From Gammaproteobacteria bacterium (GTDB taxonomy: Bacteria > Pseudomonadota > Gammaproteobacteria > Granulosicoccales > Granulosicoccaceae): a DNA stretch of 35,684 bases. Positions within the stretch are counted from its first letter, which is position 1, and every line of letters begins with the position of its first letter. Below, piece by piece: positions 16,837 through 27,673 of this stretch. The position numbers and the translations under genes were made by a program. The stretch covers positions 1 through 35,684 of the forward strand of contig PDPU01000019.1 of assembly GCA_002746645.1 (NCBI GenBank). The letters run 5' to 3'. The notes below the pieces were generated by a model, which was not told the DNA's origin, made no database searches, and saw only the letters and a list, made by a program, of their open reading frames with translations.

Positions 16837-16876
16837 ACTATACGCCTGTGTCAGGTCATGTAACAGTTTCTGACAC
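16837..16876 (-). promoter_or_regulatory. Possible symporter promoter with operator-like dyad
   Basis: On the minus strand TATAGT (16842-16837) could be the -10 element of the symporter promoter, with TGTTAC about 17 bases upstream as a poor -35. Between and over them, GTGTCAG (16848-16854) and CTGACAC (16870-16876) form a 7-bp inverted repeat with a 15-base spacer, placed where a regulator could control the promoter. I cannot name the regulator. Confidence 0.3.
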
Positions 16877-16906
16877 CAGGAAGTTCGACACCCTGGACAA
16901 AAGTCG

Positions 16907-16926
16907 ATACCCGCCAGAGCGGGTAT
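16907..16926 (-). terminator. Intrinsic-type terminator after cysNC
   Basis: ATACCCGC at 16907-16914, a CAGA loop and GCGGGTAT at 16919-16926 form a perfect 8-bp GC-rich stem. Read on the minus strand it follows the cysNC stop by 63 bases and is followed by CGACTTTTG, a short T-run. Confidence 0.6.
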
Positions 16927-16989
16927 GCTTGTTGTGGCGGCTGTCGCATTGGCCTGTTCGTGTCGGTTTGCCGTGTTGGTCAGTTGTCG

Positions 16990-18915
16990 TTATTCCTCGT
17001 CCGTCGGTGCTTCCAGAATGCCGCGTTTCCGGAGTTCTGCAATCACCCGCTCGGCAGCCTGTTCGGCCGAAAGCGCGCCGGTGTCCACGAGAATTTCCGG
17101 ATTCTCGGGCACTTCGTAGGGCGAGTCGATGCCGGTGAAGTTCGAGAGTTCGCCACGACGGGCCTTCCGGTAGAGACCCTTCGGATCGCGCTCTTCGGCA
17201 ATCGAGAGCGGCGTATCCACATGCACTTCGATGAATTCGCCGTCCTTGACCAGTGATCGTGCCAGCTGACGCTCGGAACGGAAGGGCGAGATGAAGGCGG
17301 TGAGCACGATGAGGCCGGCGTCCACCATGAGCCTCGCGACTTCGCCGATGCGGCGAATGTTCTCGACGCGGTCGGCGTCGGTGAAGCCAAGATCACGGTT
17401 CAGGCCGTGACGGACGTTGTCGCCATCGAGAAGATAGGTATGGTGGCCCGAAGCTGCGAGCTTCTTCTCGACGATGTTCGCGATGGTGGACTTGCCGGCA
17501 CCCGAAAGGCCGGTGAACCAGATCACGGCGGGGCTCTGGCCCTTGAGCGTCGAGCGGAGCTGCTTGTCGACATCGACGGCCTGCATGTGGATGTTGTCGG
17601 CACGACGCAGCGAGAAGTGCAGCATGCCTGCGCCGACGGTGGCATTCGAGATGCGGTCGATGAGAATGAAGCCGCCCATGGTGCGGTTGTCGTCGTAGCT
17701 GTCGAAGGCGATCGGCTGGTCGGTTGCGATGTTGCACACCCCGATGGCGTTCAGTTCGAGTTGCTTTGCGGCCGATTCCTCGAGCGTGTTCACGTTCACC
17801 TGATGCTTGATCGTGGTGATCGTCGCGTTCACGGTGCGTGTGCCGAGCTTCAGCAGGTAGGGACGCCCGGCGAGCATCGGCTCGTCGTGCATCCACACGA
17901 TGGTAGCCTCGAACTGATCGGCCACGTGCGCGGGCTCTTCGCCGGCCGAGATCACGTCACCCCGTGAAGCATCGATTTCGTCGTTGAGCGTCAGCGTCAC
18001 CGACTGTCCGGCAACGGCTTCGTCAAGGTCACCGTCCATCGTGACGATGCGCGCAATCGTGCTCATGCGGCCCGATGGCTGCACGCGAATCGCGTCCCCG
18101 GGCTTCACGCGACCACTGGCAATGGTGCCGGCATAGCCACGGAAGTCGAGCGAGGGGCGATTGACCCACTGCACCGGCAGGCGGAAGGGTTGTTCCTGGG
18201 CACTCTCGCTGTCGAGTTTCAGGGTTTCGAGCCAGGAGAGGAGGGTGGTGCCGTGATACCAGGGCGTGTTGTCACTCGGTTCGGTGATGTTGTCGCCTTC
18301 GAGCGCCGACATCGGAATGGCCGTGAAGGTACTGATGCCGATGGTCTTCGCGAATTCACGGTATTCGTCGACGATGTCGTTGAAGACGCCTTCGTCGTAG
18401 TCCATGAGATCCATCTTGTTGACTGCGAGAACGATATGGCGAATGCCGAGCAGCGACACGAGGTAGCTGTGGCGGCGGGTCTGCGTGAGGATGCCCTGAC
18501 GCGCATCGACCAGAATCACGGCAGCATCGGCGGTGGATGCGCCGGTGACCATGTTGCGCGTGTACTGCTCGTGTCCGGGCGTATCGGCAACGATGAACTT
18601 GCGCCGGTCGGTCGAGAAGAAGCGGTAGGCGACATCGATGGTGATGCCCTGTTCGCGTTCGGCGGCAAGGCCATCGACGAGGAGGGCGAGATCGACCTTG
18701 CCGCCCTGCGTGCCCCATTTCTTCGACTCGTGCGAGACACTTTCGAGCTGATCCTCGAAGAGGGTCTTCGATTCGAAAAGGAGGCGCCCGATCAGAGTGC
18801 TCTTGCCGTCGTCAACGCTGCCACAGGTGATGAAGCGCAGCAGGCTCTTGTTCTCGTGAACGGCGAGGTAACCGGCGATGTCGTTGGCAATCAGGTGTTC
18901 GGTTTCGTGTTGCAT
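16990..18915 (-). CDS. cysNC: Bifunctional sulfate adenylyltransferase large subunit / APS kinase (CysN-CysC)
   Basis: A 641-residue fusion. Residues 1-440 are the CysN GTPase: G1 GSVDDGKST (32-40), switch II DTPGHEQ (111-117) and G4 NKMD (166-169), then two beta-barrel domains as in elongation factors. Residues about 445-641 are APS kinase (CysC): P-loop GLSGAGKST (469-477), the segment [10 protein letters not shown] and the FISPFRSER motif (541-549). CysN with CysD makes adenosine phosphosulfate at the cost of GTP, and CysC phosphorylates it to PAPS, so sulfate is activated in two linked steps in the cytosol. The start codon shares its A with the cysD stop (TGATG), so both are translated in step. 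A terminator follows at 16907-16926. Confidence 0.95.
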   Translation of the reverse strand: MQHETEHLIANDIAGYLAVHENKSLLRFITCGSVDDGKSTLIGRLLFESKTLFEDQLESVSHESKKWGTQGGKVDLALLVDGLAAEREQGITIDVAYRFFSTDRRKFIVADTPGHEQYTRNMVTGASTADAAVILVDARQGILTQTRRHSYLVSLLGIRHIVLAVNKMDLMDYDEGVFNDIVDEYREFAKTIGISTFTAIPMSALEGDNITEPSDNTPWYHGTTLLSWLETLKLDSESAQEQPFRLPVQWVNRPSLDFRGYAGTIASGRVKPGDAIRVQPSGRMSTIARIVTMDGDLDEAVAGQSVTLTLNDEIDASRGDVISAGEEPAHVADQFEATIVWMHDEPMLAGRPYLLKLGTRTVNATITTIKHQVNVNTLEESAAKQLELNAIGVCNIATDQPIAFDSYDDNRTMGGFILIDRISNATVGAGMLHFSLRRADNIHMQAVDVDKQLRSTLKGQSPAVIWFTGLSGAGKSTIANIVEKKLAASGHHTYLLDGDNVRHGLNRDLGFTDADRVENIRRIGEVARLMVDAGLIVLTAFISPFRSERQLARSLVKDGEFIEVHVDTPLSIAEERDPKGLYRKARRGELSNFTGIDSPYEVPENPEILVDTGALSAEQAAERVIAELRKRGILEAPTDEE

Positions 18916-19895
18916 CAGAAGTAGCCCTCGGCCTTTTTCTTTTCCATCGACCCGGCTTCGTCATGATCGATCATGCGGCCCTGGCGTTCGGAGGTGCGGG
19001 TCAGGAGCATCTCCTGGATGATGTCTTCGAGGGTTGCGGCGTTCGAGTCGACGGCGCCCGTGAGCGGGTAGCAGCCAAGTGTGCGGAAGCGAACCTTCCT
19101 CATCTCGGGCACTTCGCCTTCCCTGAGCGGCATGCGCTCGTCATCGACCATGATCATGGTGCCGTCGCGCCAGACGATCGGGCGCTCGGCCGCGTAGTAC
19201 AGCGGCACGATCGGAATCTCTTCCTTGTGGATGTACTGCCAGATGTCGAGTTCGGTCCAGTTCGAGAGCGGGAAGGCGCGTATCGATTCGCCCTTGCGCT
19301 TGCGGGTGTTGTAGAGCTGCCAGAGTTCGGGGCGCTGGTTCTTCGCATCCCAGCGGTGCTGGGCGTTGCGGAAGGAAAGCACGCGCTCCTTGGCACGCGA
19401 CTTCTCTTCATCGCGACGTGCGCCTCCGAAGGCGAAGTCGAAGCCGTACTTGTCGAGCGCCTGCTTGAGGCCCTGTGTCTTCATGATGTCGGTGTGCAGC
19501 GACGAGCCGTGGGTGAACGGATTGACACCTTTCTCGACGCCCTCGGGATTCACGTACTGAATGAGCTCCAGTCCGTAGTCCCTGACGATCTTTTCGCGAA
19601 ACTCGTACATGGCCCGGAACTTCCACTGCGTGTCGACGTGGAGGAGGGGAAAGGGCGGTGGTGCCGGGTAGAAGGCCTTGCGTGCAAGGTGCAGCATGAC
19701 CGCGCTGTCCTTGCCGATCGAGTAGAGCATGACCGGGTTCTCGGCCTCGGCCACCACTTCGCGCATGATCTGGATGGACTCGGCTTCGAGGCGCTGGAGG
19801 TGAGTGAGGGTGCGGGTGGCGGGCGCCGGGGCATTCTCCGGTGCGGCTTCGGATGGCGCGGTATCCCTGGCCACCACGGCAGACTGCTTGCTCAT
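18915..19895 (-). CDS. cysD: Sulfate adenylyltransferase small subunit (CysD), in frame with an upstream domain
   Basis: From [10 protein letters not shown] at 19895 the frame encodes 326 residues. After a 28-residue Ala/Pro-rich lead, the CysD core starts at [19 protein letters not shown]. The PP-loop motif is SIGKDS (59-64), followed by [42 protein letters not shown] and the C-terminal KKKAEGYF. All parts match E. coli-type CysD (about 302 residues). With CysN it forms ATP sulfurylase, the entry step of sulfate assimilation. The Met at 19895 lacks a visible ribosome site, and the frame continues open for 372 codons upstream into an IS630-like region. The true start may therefore be near 21011, giving a 698-residue fusion. 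Confidence 0.92.
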   Translation of the reverse strand: MSKQSAVVARDTAPSEAAPENAPAPATRTLTHLQRLEAESIQIMREVVAEAENPVMLYSIGKDSAVMLHLARKAFYPAPPPFPLLHVDTQWKFRAMYEFREKIVRDYGLELIQYVNPEGVEKGVNPFTHGSSLHTDIMKTQGLKQALDKYGFDFAFGGARRDEEKSRAKERVLSFRNAQHRWDAKNQRPELWQLYNTRKRKGESIRAFPLSNWTELDIWQYIHKEEIPIVPLYYAAERPIVWRDGTMIMVDDERMPLREGEVPEMRKVRFRTLGCYPLTGAVDSNAATLEDIIQEMLLTRTSERQGRMIDHDEAGSMEKKKAEGYF

Positions 19896-21011
19896 GGGTT
19901 CTGTCGCTGTCGTTGTGTTGGTTGATGTCGTGATCGAGGGGTCAGCGTGTTGTCGATTGCCGCGCGGGGCGGCGTGATTCGCTGCGTCGACGATCAGGTA
20001 TTCGGTGGCGCTCTGCGCGAGCCAGTTGGCCAGTGCGGGTATGTGGGCAAGTGATTGCTGGGGCAAGACCAGTGCCAGTGGACCGCCGCTGGCCTGTCTG
20101 AGCGCTTCCCAGAATCGGAGGTAATCGGTGACGCCGGGCCGCGATCGTGTCAGCAGCCACCGTGGGTGCCCGCGGAGATCGTGCGCAAAGAGCTGCCAGA
20201 AGGGCTGCTCGCCGCCGGTTGGTGGCAGGCGGCGGGCATCGACCCAGAAGAGTGGGCGTTTGAGTCGGCGTTGTCGACGCGCGAAGGATTCGTGCTGTGC
20301 CAGCAGGGCGGCGAGCGCGTCATCGGCCGGAGAAACCGGCTTGAGGGCGGTGCCTGCGCTCGGCGTGTCGACGGATTCGTCGCGCCTCGCTGCCGACCTT
20401 ATGGTCCGATAGCGGCTTGCCGGCAGCAGCTGCCACTGGCCGAGCCAGTTGCGTACGGTCGAGTGGCTGACGGCACGCACCAGGTTGGCCGCCAGCCAGG
20501 CAGTGGTGGCATCGTTGCACCAGAGTGGCGCTGACGGGCCACCAGCCTTGCCATCTGGCAAGGGTGGGGGTGAGAGCATCGCCAGGAGGGCACGATTGCG
20601 CAGGTTCACCGAGGTGTCGCGCTGACGGGGCGCTGCCTGGTCAGTGGGTTCGCTGTCGCCTGCTGCACCACCGGCGCGGTTCCCGGAAGTGCTGGTGCCT
20701 GTCGCGCTGCTGGCACGGCCGCCGGAGGGGCGGGCGCCCGTCGCGCCACTGGTACGGTTTCCGGAAGGGCGGGTGTCGGAGCCTGCCAGTCGATCCGCTC
20801 GCGGGCGCCCCCGAGGCTTGACGTCAACGGCGTCCCAGCCGCCATGCCGGTAGGCCTTGAGGGCCGCGATGATGGTTGGTGCGCTGAGTGCGGTTTTCGC
20901 CCGCGCTTCCGCGATGGTCGCGCCCGCGAGGCGCAGCGATACCGCCTCACGCCTTGCGGCGTTGAGTTCGGAGACCGTACGTCTGGTGGAGTTGAGCGGT
21001 TGTGCAGACAC
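19896..21011 (-). CDS. IS630-transposase-like region fused in frame to CysD
   Basis: A 372-codon open stretch runs without a stop into cysD. From a GTG at 21011 it encodes, in order: a helix-turn-helix (about residues 15-60, [20 protein letters not shown], then [19 protein letters not shown]) followed by DVKPRGRPR, as at the start of IS630-type transposases; a Gly/Ser/Arg linker made of 39-bp repeats (79-117); a second DNA-binding-like region (about 165-205, with [14 protein letters not shown]); and a DDE-like fold (about 250-345, [41 protein letters not shown]). The first acidic residue (D258) is kept, but the second, in the LVLDN position, reads LVLPQ, so transposition activity is unlikely. 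No ribosome site precedes the GTG. A weak promoter-like pair lies near 21051-21079. Whether it is a separate protein or part of CysD is open. Confidence 0.6.
20662..20778 (-). repeat. Three imperfect 39-bp tandem repeats
   Basis: Units at 20662-20700, 20701-20739 and 20740-20778 are imperfect copies of each other, each 13 codons long. In the minus-strand protein they encode a Gly/Ser/Ala/Arg-rich linker with the repeated pattern RPSG or TSGN. The linker separates the two helix-turn-helix-like parts of the IS630-like region. Confidence 0.75.
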
Positions 21012-21156
21012 GGCTGGTCGTGACCGGAACGGGAATGTGACTATCAAACAATTATGATGCCGATTCCGGCCTATTGTCTCGTGTCCATACAGGGCGTTGT
21101 TGACAATAAATATCTTATACACCACTGAAGTACCATCATTCCCGTACCGTCGTCGG

Positions 21157-21501
21157 ATGGCAGCATTGAACCCTTTCGACCTCATCGCCGAAAACCGCTA
21201 CCAGGCCTGGCTCGAAGCCGAGCAGCGTGGCGAAAGACGCGCGCAGCCCGCGCCGACGAAGACGCCATCGCGGAAGTCCTTCGAGGCCGTCATCTACGAG
21301 GAGCTGATCAAGCGCCTCGAACGTGCCGCCGCCTGCGACAGGGACAGTGAACGCCGGGCCAGATGGCTCGAGCAGGCCGCCTCGCTCGAAATGCGGCTGA
21401 TGGTCGCCTTCGAGCGCAAGGACAGCATGCGACTGGCGCGCGTTCTCGCACAGTCGATCCGCGAGCGACGCGCGTCACTGGGGCTCGGCGACAGGCTGTG
21501 A
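21157..21501 (+). CDS. Small hypothetical helical protein
   Basis: A 114-residue protein beginning [20 protein letters not shown], mainly charged helix ([19 protein letters not shown], then [20 protein letters not shown]). The compact helices and the start NPFDLIAE faintly recall the DUF1992/DnaJ-C28-like domain, but the diagnostic block of that family is missing, so I do not assign it. The frame is open from 21097, but the first 20 residues look like untranslated AT-rich DNA and 21157 fits better. It is divergent from the cysD fusion; codon use looks like the host genome. Function unknown. Confidence 0.6.
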   Translation: MAALNPFDLIAENRYQAWLEAEQRGERRAQPAPTKTPSRKSFEAVIYEELIKRLERAAACDRDSERRARWLEQAASLEMRLMVAFERKDSMRLARVLAQSIRERRASLGLGDRL

Positions 21502-21669
21502 GATTCCGGATCGACCGGCCAGGGTCGTGGGTTGTTGGACAATGCCGCTTGCCCGCATCGCTCACGGCACGGGCGTTTGAACTGATTTCAGGCCATGGTG
21601 AGTACGGAAGCAGCACTGTGGACAAGAGCCTGTTGCTGAATGCGGCCCTCTGCTTTTGAATTCCCTGCA

Positions 21670-22761
21670 ATGAATCTTCTTGCCCGTCAACTCTGCCGTC
21701 ATCACTCCGCTGGAGATCTTGGTCGATCTGTCCACCGAATATGCGGCTGGACACTTGTGTTCTCGCTACTTTGGGTGCTTTCGACGCCGCTTCATGCGCA
21801 GGCTGCTGTTTCGCTACCGATGACTCTTGCGCACACTGTGCCGTCCTTTTCAGTAGCCATCAAACAGATAGGCTACCAAAGCACGCTGTCGGATCGACCC
21901 TTGCCCTTGATGGTTTGGTACCCGACACAGGCGCAGGAGGATCAACTGGTCATTGGTCAAGTGCAACTTCGCGTAGCCCGAAACGCCGAACCGCTCGAGG
22001 GTCTCTATCCTCTCGTTGTTCTTTCGCACGGATCCATGGGATCACATCTGAGTCACTGGAAAACTGCGTATTTCCTGGCCAGTAAAGGTTACGTTGTCGC
22101 TACGCCGGTACATGCCCTTGACAATGCAATGGACTCGCGCGGGTCTTCGACCGTCAAGGTATGGGCGAATCGGCCTCGCGAGTGGAACGCTGCATTGGAT
22201 GCCGTGCTGAACTCCGAGTTGGCCGATTCGGTCAATCGGCAACGTGTGGTTGCGATGGGCTTTTCGGCTGGTGCCTATACGGCACTGGTTGCAGGAGGTG
22301 CACAGCCGTCATCATCCGCATTGGAGCGCTATTGCCAAACTCACCCGCGACATGATGTGATGTGCGTGAACCATGGCGTCATGACACGTTGGTTGGCACA
22401 AGCCCGGCAAAAGATGGGGTGGCATCGAGAGCTGCTTCACCCGGTCGAATCAATACGAGCACATGCGGTGATCGCGATGGCCCCCGTTGGTGAAGCACTG
22501 TTCACCGCAGAGGGTGTCAAGCGATTGCAGCTACCCACTCTGTTACTGCAAGGCAACCAGGACACGGTGCTCTCCTATCCAAACGATGCGCGATATCTGC
22601 GCGCTCAACTCACGTCAAGAGTTGATTACTGCACCGTACCCGGCGGTCATGGTGTTTTTCTGTCGGTCGCAGAAGACGGCTCCGAAACCACGGCAAATGT
22701 CGACGGATTGATGCAAGCCCATCGCCTGATATTGAATTTCCTCACATCGCTGGGTTGGTAG
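21670..22761 (+). CDS. Exported alpha/beta hydrolase, PAF-acetylhydrolase/dienelactone-hydrolase type
   Basis: A 363-residue protein. The N-terminus has a membrane segment or signal peptide (ICGWTLVFSLLWVLSTPLHAQA, about 24-45). The hydrolase core shows the oxyanion motif HGSMGSH (120-126), the nucleophile elbow GFSAG with S199, the acid D298 in GNQDTVL and the catalytic H327 in GGHGVF, so all three triad residues are present. Such enzymes cleave esters or phospholipid-like substrates; the real substrate is unknown. Two internal cysteines (YCQTH, MCVNH) could form a disulfide in the periplasm. GC content is clearly lower (near 53%) than in the flanking genes, which suggests transfer. An in-frame start at 21640 also exists; neither start has a good ribosome site. 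Confidence 0.75.
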   Translation: MNLLARQLCRHHSAGDLGRSVHRICGWTLVFSLLWVLSTPLHAQAAVSLPMTLAHTVPSFSVAIKQIGYQSTLSDRPLPLMVWYPTQAQEDQLVIGQVQLRVARNAEPLEGLYPLVVLSHGSMGSHLSHWKTAYFLASKGYVVATPVHALDNAMDSRGSSTVKVWANRPREWNAALDAVLNSELADSVNRQRVVAMGFSAGAYTALVAGGAQPSSSALERYCQTHPRHDVMCVNHGVMTRWLAQARQKMGWHRELLHPVESIRAHAVIAMAPVGEALFTAEGVKRLQLPTLLLQGNQDTVLSYPNDARYLRAQLTSRVDYCTVPGGHGVFLSVAEDGSETTANVDGLMQAHRLILNFLTSLGW

Positions 22762-23023
22762 AGCGCACCGTGAAGATCCGGGAGTCGTCAGTTCACCGGG
22801 AATTGCTGCCTGGCGGCTTCCAAGGCTTCGGATCCACAAGCTGCTGGTTTTGATGGTATCGGGCAGTTTGCCTCGAATCGCATTGACTACCAACAGTGAA
22901 GCACAATGGCGACGCATGGTATGGCTGGCCAACAGCCTGATCGCCTGACTGGTGCGGCAGTGTTCGGCTTGTGCGTATACTGGTTCGAACCCAGCCGGAA
23001 ACCACGACATAACGGAGCGGCCA

Positions 23024-24469
<1,446 letters not shown>

Positions 24470-24501
24470 GCGGTGCCATTCGCAACGGTTCCGAGCGGCC
24501 C

Positions 24502-24520
24502 CACCGGCACAAGGCCGGTG
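24502..24520. terminator. Hairpin between convergent gnd and acyl-CoA ligase genes
   Basis: CACCGGC at 24502-24508 and GCCGGTG at 24514-24520 form a 7-bp stem with a five-base loop, 33 bases after the gnd stop. There is no T-run, so this is a weak terminator prediction. Confidence 0.4.
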
Positions 24521-24531
24521 CATCATGTAAA

Positions 24532-24567
24532 GCACATGCGGCACATGCGGCACATGCGGCACATGCG
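24532..24567. repeat. 9-bp tandem repeat, four copies
   Basis: GCACATGCG is repeated four times without mismatch, ending two bases before the stop codon of the minus-strand acyl-CoA ligase gene. It is outside both coding regions. Confidence 0.9.
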
Positions 24568-24569
24568 GC

Positions 24570-26276
24570 TCAATCGAGTTCGCGTGCCTTCTCCCTGAGC
24601 ACGAACTTCTGAACCTTGCCGGTCGAGGTTTTGGGAATCTCGTCAAACACGAATTTCCCCGGCACCTTGTAGGAAGCCAGGTGCTCGCGACAGAAGGCAC
24701 GCAGCGCGTCGGCGTCGGTGCTCTCGCCTTCGGCAAGTTCGATGTAGGCGCAGGGTGTCTCGCCCCATTTCTCGTGCGGCATGGCGACCACGGCGACCGC
24801 GCCGACTGCCGGATGCCTGTAGAGCGCGTCCTCGACTTCGATCGAGGAGATGTTCTCGCCGCCCGAGATGATCACGTCCTTGGAGCGATCCTTGATCTGG
24901 ATGTAACCGTCGGGGTGCATGACGGCGATATCGCCCGAATGGAACCAGCCGCCGGCGAAGTCTCTTTTGGTGGCTTCGGGGTTTCTGAAATAGCCCTTCA
25001 TGACCACATTGCCACGGAACATGATCTCGCCGAGTGTCTTGCCGTCACGGGGCACGGGCTGCATGGTGTCGGGATCCATCACGTCGAGCCCTTCGAGCGG
25101 CAGGTAGCGCACGCCCTGGCGTGCCTTCACGTGAGCCTGCTCGGTGGGCGAAAGTTCGTTCCACTCGCGATGCCAGTCATTGACCACGGCAGGGCCATAG
25201 GTTTCGGTCAGGCCGTAGAGGTGCGTGACGTCGAAGCCGGCGGCCTTCATGGCGGCAAGCACGCTTTCGGGGGGCGGAGCGGCGGCCGTGAAGAACTGCA
25301 CCAGATGGTCCAGCTCGCGCTTCTCGTCGTCGTGTGCCGAAATGATCAGCGACATCACGATCGGTGCACCGCAGAGATGGGTAACGCCCTCGTCGGCGAT
25401 TGCATCCCAGATGGGGCCGGCGCGTACCTGTCGCAGGCAGACGTGGGTACCGTTGATGACCGACATCGTCCATGGGAAGCACCAGCCGTTGCAGTGGAAC
25501 ATCGGCAGAGTCCAGAGATACACGGCGTGCTTCTGCATCGAGGTGGTCAGGGCATTGCCCTGGGCGAGCAGATAGGCGCCGCGGTGGTGGTAGACCACGC
25601 CCTTGGGATCGCCCGTGGTGCCGGAGGTGTAGTTGATCGAGATGGCATCCCATTCGTCCTCGGGCATCAGCCAGTCGAAGTCGGGATCGCCGCCGTCGAC
25701 GAAGGCGTCGTAGTCGTGATCGATCGGCCTTGCCTGTTCGCGGTCGGCGGTCTCACCGTTGCTTTCGGTGGCGGCGGTCGCCGCTGCATTGCCGGCATCG
25801 TCCCACTCGGGGTCGTCATACTGAATGAGTACGGGCGTACCCTTCGCGAGCTTCAGCGCCTCCTGCATCAGCGGCATGAATTCCCGGTCGACGATGACGG
25901 CCTTTGCCATGGCGTGGTCGAGCTGGAAGGCGATGATGCCGGCATCGAGCCTCGTGTTGATCGAATGCAGTACCGCACCGCACATCGGTACGCCGTAATG
26001 ACATTCGAGCATGGCCGGCACGTTCGGGAGCAGGACCGATACGGTATCGCCGCGGCCGAGGCCAAGCTTCGCGAGGGCCGAGGCCAGTTGACGCGAGCGG
26101 CGGTAGAACTCGGCGTAGTTGCGCCGCAGCTTGCCGTGCACGATGGCCGTGTAGTCCGGATAGACGCTGGCGGCACGTTCGAGGAAGATCAGTGGCGTCA
26201 GTGGCTGATGATTCGCCGGGCAACGATCGAGATCGATGTTGAAGGGGTTCCGGGTCTTGTTCGATGTGTCTTTCAT
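24570..26276 (-). CDS. Acyl-CoA ligase, DmdB/medium-chain type
   Basis: A 568-residue adenylate-forming enzyme. The start NPFNIDLDRCPANHQPLTPL, then FLERAASVYP and NTRLDAGIIAFQLDH, is typical of the acyl-CoA synthetase group that includes 3-methylmercaptopropionate-CoA ligase (DmdB). The P-loop is YTSGTTGDPKG, A5 is HLYGLTETYGP, the hinge is DRSKDVIISGGENISS and the catalytic lysine is in TSTGKVQK. It likely activates a short or medium fatty acid or a branched or sulfur-containing acid. The frame is open back to 26618, but that part copies the enoyl-CoA hydratase gene in another frame; MKDTSNKTRN at 26276 gives the family length. It follows the enoyl-CoA hydratase gene by 73 bp, probably in one operon. 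Confidence 0.87.
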   Translation of the reverse strand: MKDTSNKTRNPFNIDLDRCPANHQPLTPLIFLERAASVYPDYTAIVHGKLRRNYAEFYRRSRQLASALAKLGLGRGDTVSVLLPNVPAMLECHYGVPMCGAVLHSINTRLDAGIIAFQLDHAMAKAVIVDREFMPLMQEALKLAKGTPVLIQYDDPEWDDAGNAAATAATESNGETADREQARPIDHDYDAFVDGGDPDFDWLMPEDEWDAISINYTSGTTGDPKGVVYHHRGAYLLAQGNALTTSMQKHAVYLWTLPMFHCNGWCFPWTMSVINGTHVCLRQVRAGPIWDAIADEGVTHLCGAPIVMSLIISAHDDEKRELDHLVQFFTAAAPPPESVLAAMKAAGFDVTHLYGLTETYGPAVVNDWHREWNELSPTEQAHVKARQGVRYLPLEGLDVMDPDTMQPVPRDGKTLGEIMFRGNVVMKGYFRNPEATKRDFAGGWFHSGDIAVMHPDGYIQIKDRSKDVIISGGENISSIEVEDALYRHPAVGAVAVVAMPHEKWGETPCAYIELAEGESTDADALRAFCREHLASYKVPGKFVFDEIPKTSTGKVQKFVLREKARELD

Positions 26277-26349
26277 GCTTGCTGGCTTGTCGTTCGTCAC
26301 TGGCCGGTGTCGTGTCGTTGTACGGGTTTCTGACTGCCTTCCCGCGGGA

Positions 26350-27147
26350 CTATCTGTCTTCCCACACGGGCTGGCGCTTGCCGATGAAGGCATCGATACC
26401 TTCTTCGGCATCGCGCGCGAGCAAGTTCTCGACCATGACGTGCGAGGCTTCTTCGTAGGCATCGGCGAGCGATTTCTCGCGCTGCGAATGGAAGGTGCGC
26501 TTGCCGATGGCGATAGTATGACGCGATTTGGCTGCGATGTTGCGCGCCAGGGCCAAGGTGGCTTCGCGGAGTTCTTCGGGTGCCACGGCGCGGTTGACGA
26601 GTCCGATGTCGGCGGCACGTTCGGCAGACACCATCTCGCCCGTCAACAGCATTTCCATGGCGTGCTTGTTCGCTACGTTTCTCGACAGGGCCACCATCGG
26701 CGTCGAGCAGAAGAGGCCGATGTGAACACCCGGTGTGGCGAAGCGGGCATCGTCGGCGGCAAGCGCCAGATCACAGCTTGCCACCAGTTGACAGCCGGCG
26801 GCCGTGGCGATGCCGGAGACCTCCGCAATCACGGGTCTGGGGCAGTTCACGATCGCCTGCATGACCTTTGAACAGAGCGTCATGAGTTCGCTGAAGAAGG
26901 CCCGACCACGATCAGCCGATGCGCGCGCCGCGGTGATCTCCTTGAGATCGTGCCCGGCGCTGAAGGCGGGGCCGTTGGCGGCGATGACGACGACGCGCAC
27001 GGCAGGGTCGGCGCCCGCGCGTTCGATGGCCTCGCCCAGGGACTCGAGCATGGCAACTGAAAGGGCATTGCGCCTTTCCGGTGTGTCGAGCGTCAGGCGC
27101 AGGATGCCGCGGTCGTCGAGTTCGGTCAGGATGGGCTGATCGGTCAT
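26350..27147 (-). CDS. Enoyl-CoA hydratase/isomerase, ECHDC3-like
   Basis: A 265-residue crotonase-fold enzyme. The oxyanion-hole regions are AFSAGHDLKEI (near 65-75) and GIATAAGCQLVASCDLALA (near 115-135); the segment ATPGVHIGLFCSTPMVALSRN is specific to the ECHDC3-like branch. In this branch the usual catalytic glutamates are not both conserved, so the exact reaction (hydration, isomerisation or thioester chemistry) is uncertain. The start MTDQPILTELD at 27147 gives the normal length; an upstream in-frame extension to 27345 would be atypical. It is first in a probable two-gene operon with the acyl-CoA ligase, consistent with a beta-oxidation-type or DMSP-type side pathway. Confidence 0.88.
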   Translation of the reverse strand: MTDQPILTELDDRGILRLTLDTPERRNALSVAMLESLGEAIERAGADPAVRVVVIAANGPAFSAGHDLKEITAARASADRGRAFFSELMTLCSKVMQAIVNCPRPVIAEVSGIATAAGCQLVASCDLALAADDARFATPGVHIGLFCSTPMVALSRNVANKHAMEMLLTGEMVSAERAADIGLVNRAVAPEELREATLALARNIAAKSRHTIAIGKRTFHSQREKSLADAYEEASHVMVENLLARDAEEGIDAFIGKRQPVWEDR

Positions 27148-27224
27148 GCGCTGGTTCCCGATGGATGTCTCTTCGGTGGGTGGTTCCCGGTGGAAGAGGC
27201 CGAGCATAACCCGATCAGGTATTC

Positions 27225-27238
27225 GTTGCGAGTGCAAC
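27225..27238. promoter_or_regulatory. Operator-like dyad before the acyl-CoA operon
   Basis: GTTGC, four bases, GCAAC is a perfect 14-bp dyad 78 bases before the enoyl-CoA hydratase start. A TTATGC sequence further towards the gene (minus strand, near 27208) could be the -10 element. A TetR- or MerR-type fatty-acid regulator could bind here, which is inference. Confidence 0.3.
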
Positions 27239-27673
27239 CCACACCCTCGCACTGCTGTCATTTCGCCCCGGCCTCGAGAATCGAAGCCCTGTTCCAACTC
27301 CTCGCGGGTGAGGACGCCGCAACCATCCTGCACCAAAACCCGCACAGAGCCGGATCAGCCACCCGGCGGCGCGACAGTGGCGATCGAGCACCTGCAAGGC
27401 GCGTCCATCGCCTGCACCACTCGGCGGATGTCTGCACGGAAGGTCGTTCTCTACGCTCGAGGAAGCGCCGCTCGAAGATATGCGATTCCCGCTCGAAGCG
27501 CGTCGTGGCGTGAAGTCTCGCAAGGTGCGCCAGCAGCTCTTTCTCCTGCAGACACCGTTTTCAACAGACTGGGCTTGACGATCAACAGACTTTCCGATCT
27601 GTAAGTAAATGTGCCTGCCGCAACGGCGTCAATGCAGAGGGCGCTCGAATTTGTACGTAGTTTCACGTATGGA

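Noticed and set aside
21100..21120. TTGACA followed by AT-rich sequence as a promoter for the gene at 21157
   Set aside because: The -35 match is perfect, but the nearest -10-like hexamers lie only 5-9 bases away, too close for a sigma70 promoter.
24681..26333. A 550-residue plus-strand frame opposite the acyl-CoA ligase
   Set aside because: It is the antisense shadow of a clear ligase gene and encodes low-complexity His/Val/Gly/Asp sequence.
27382..27580. Intact small gene upstream of the hydrolase
   Set aside because: The protein-like tail has no start codon with ribosome site and no recognisable family; described only as a possible remnant.
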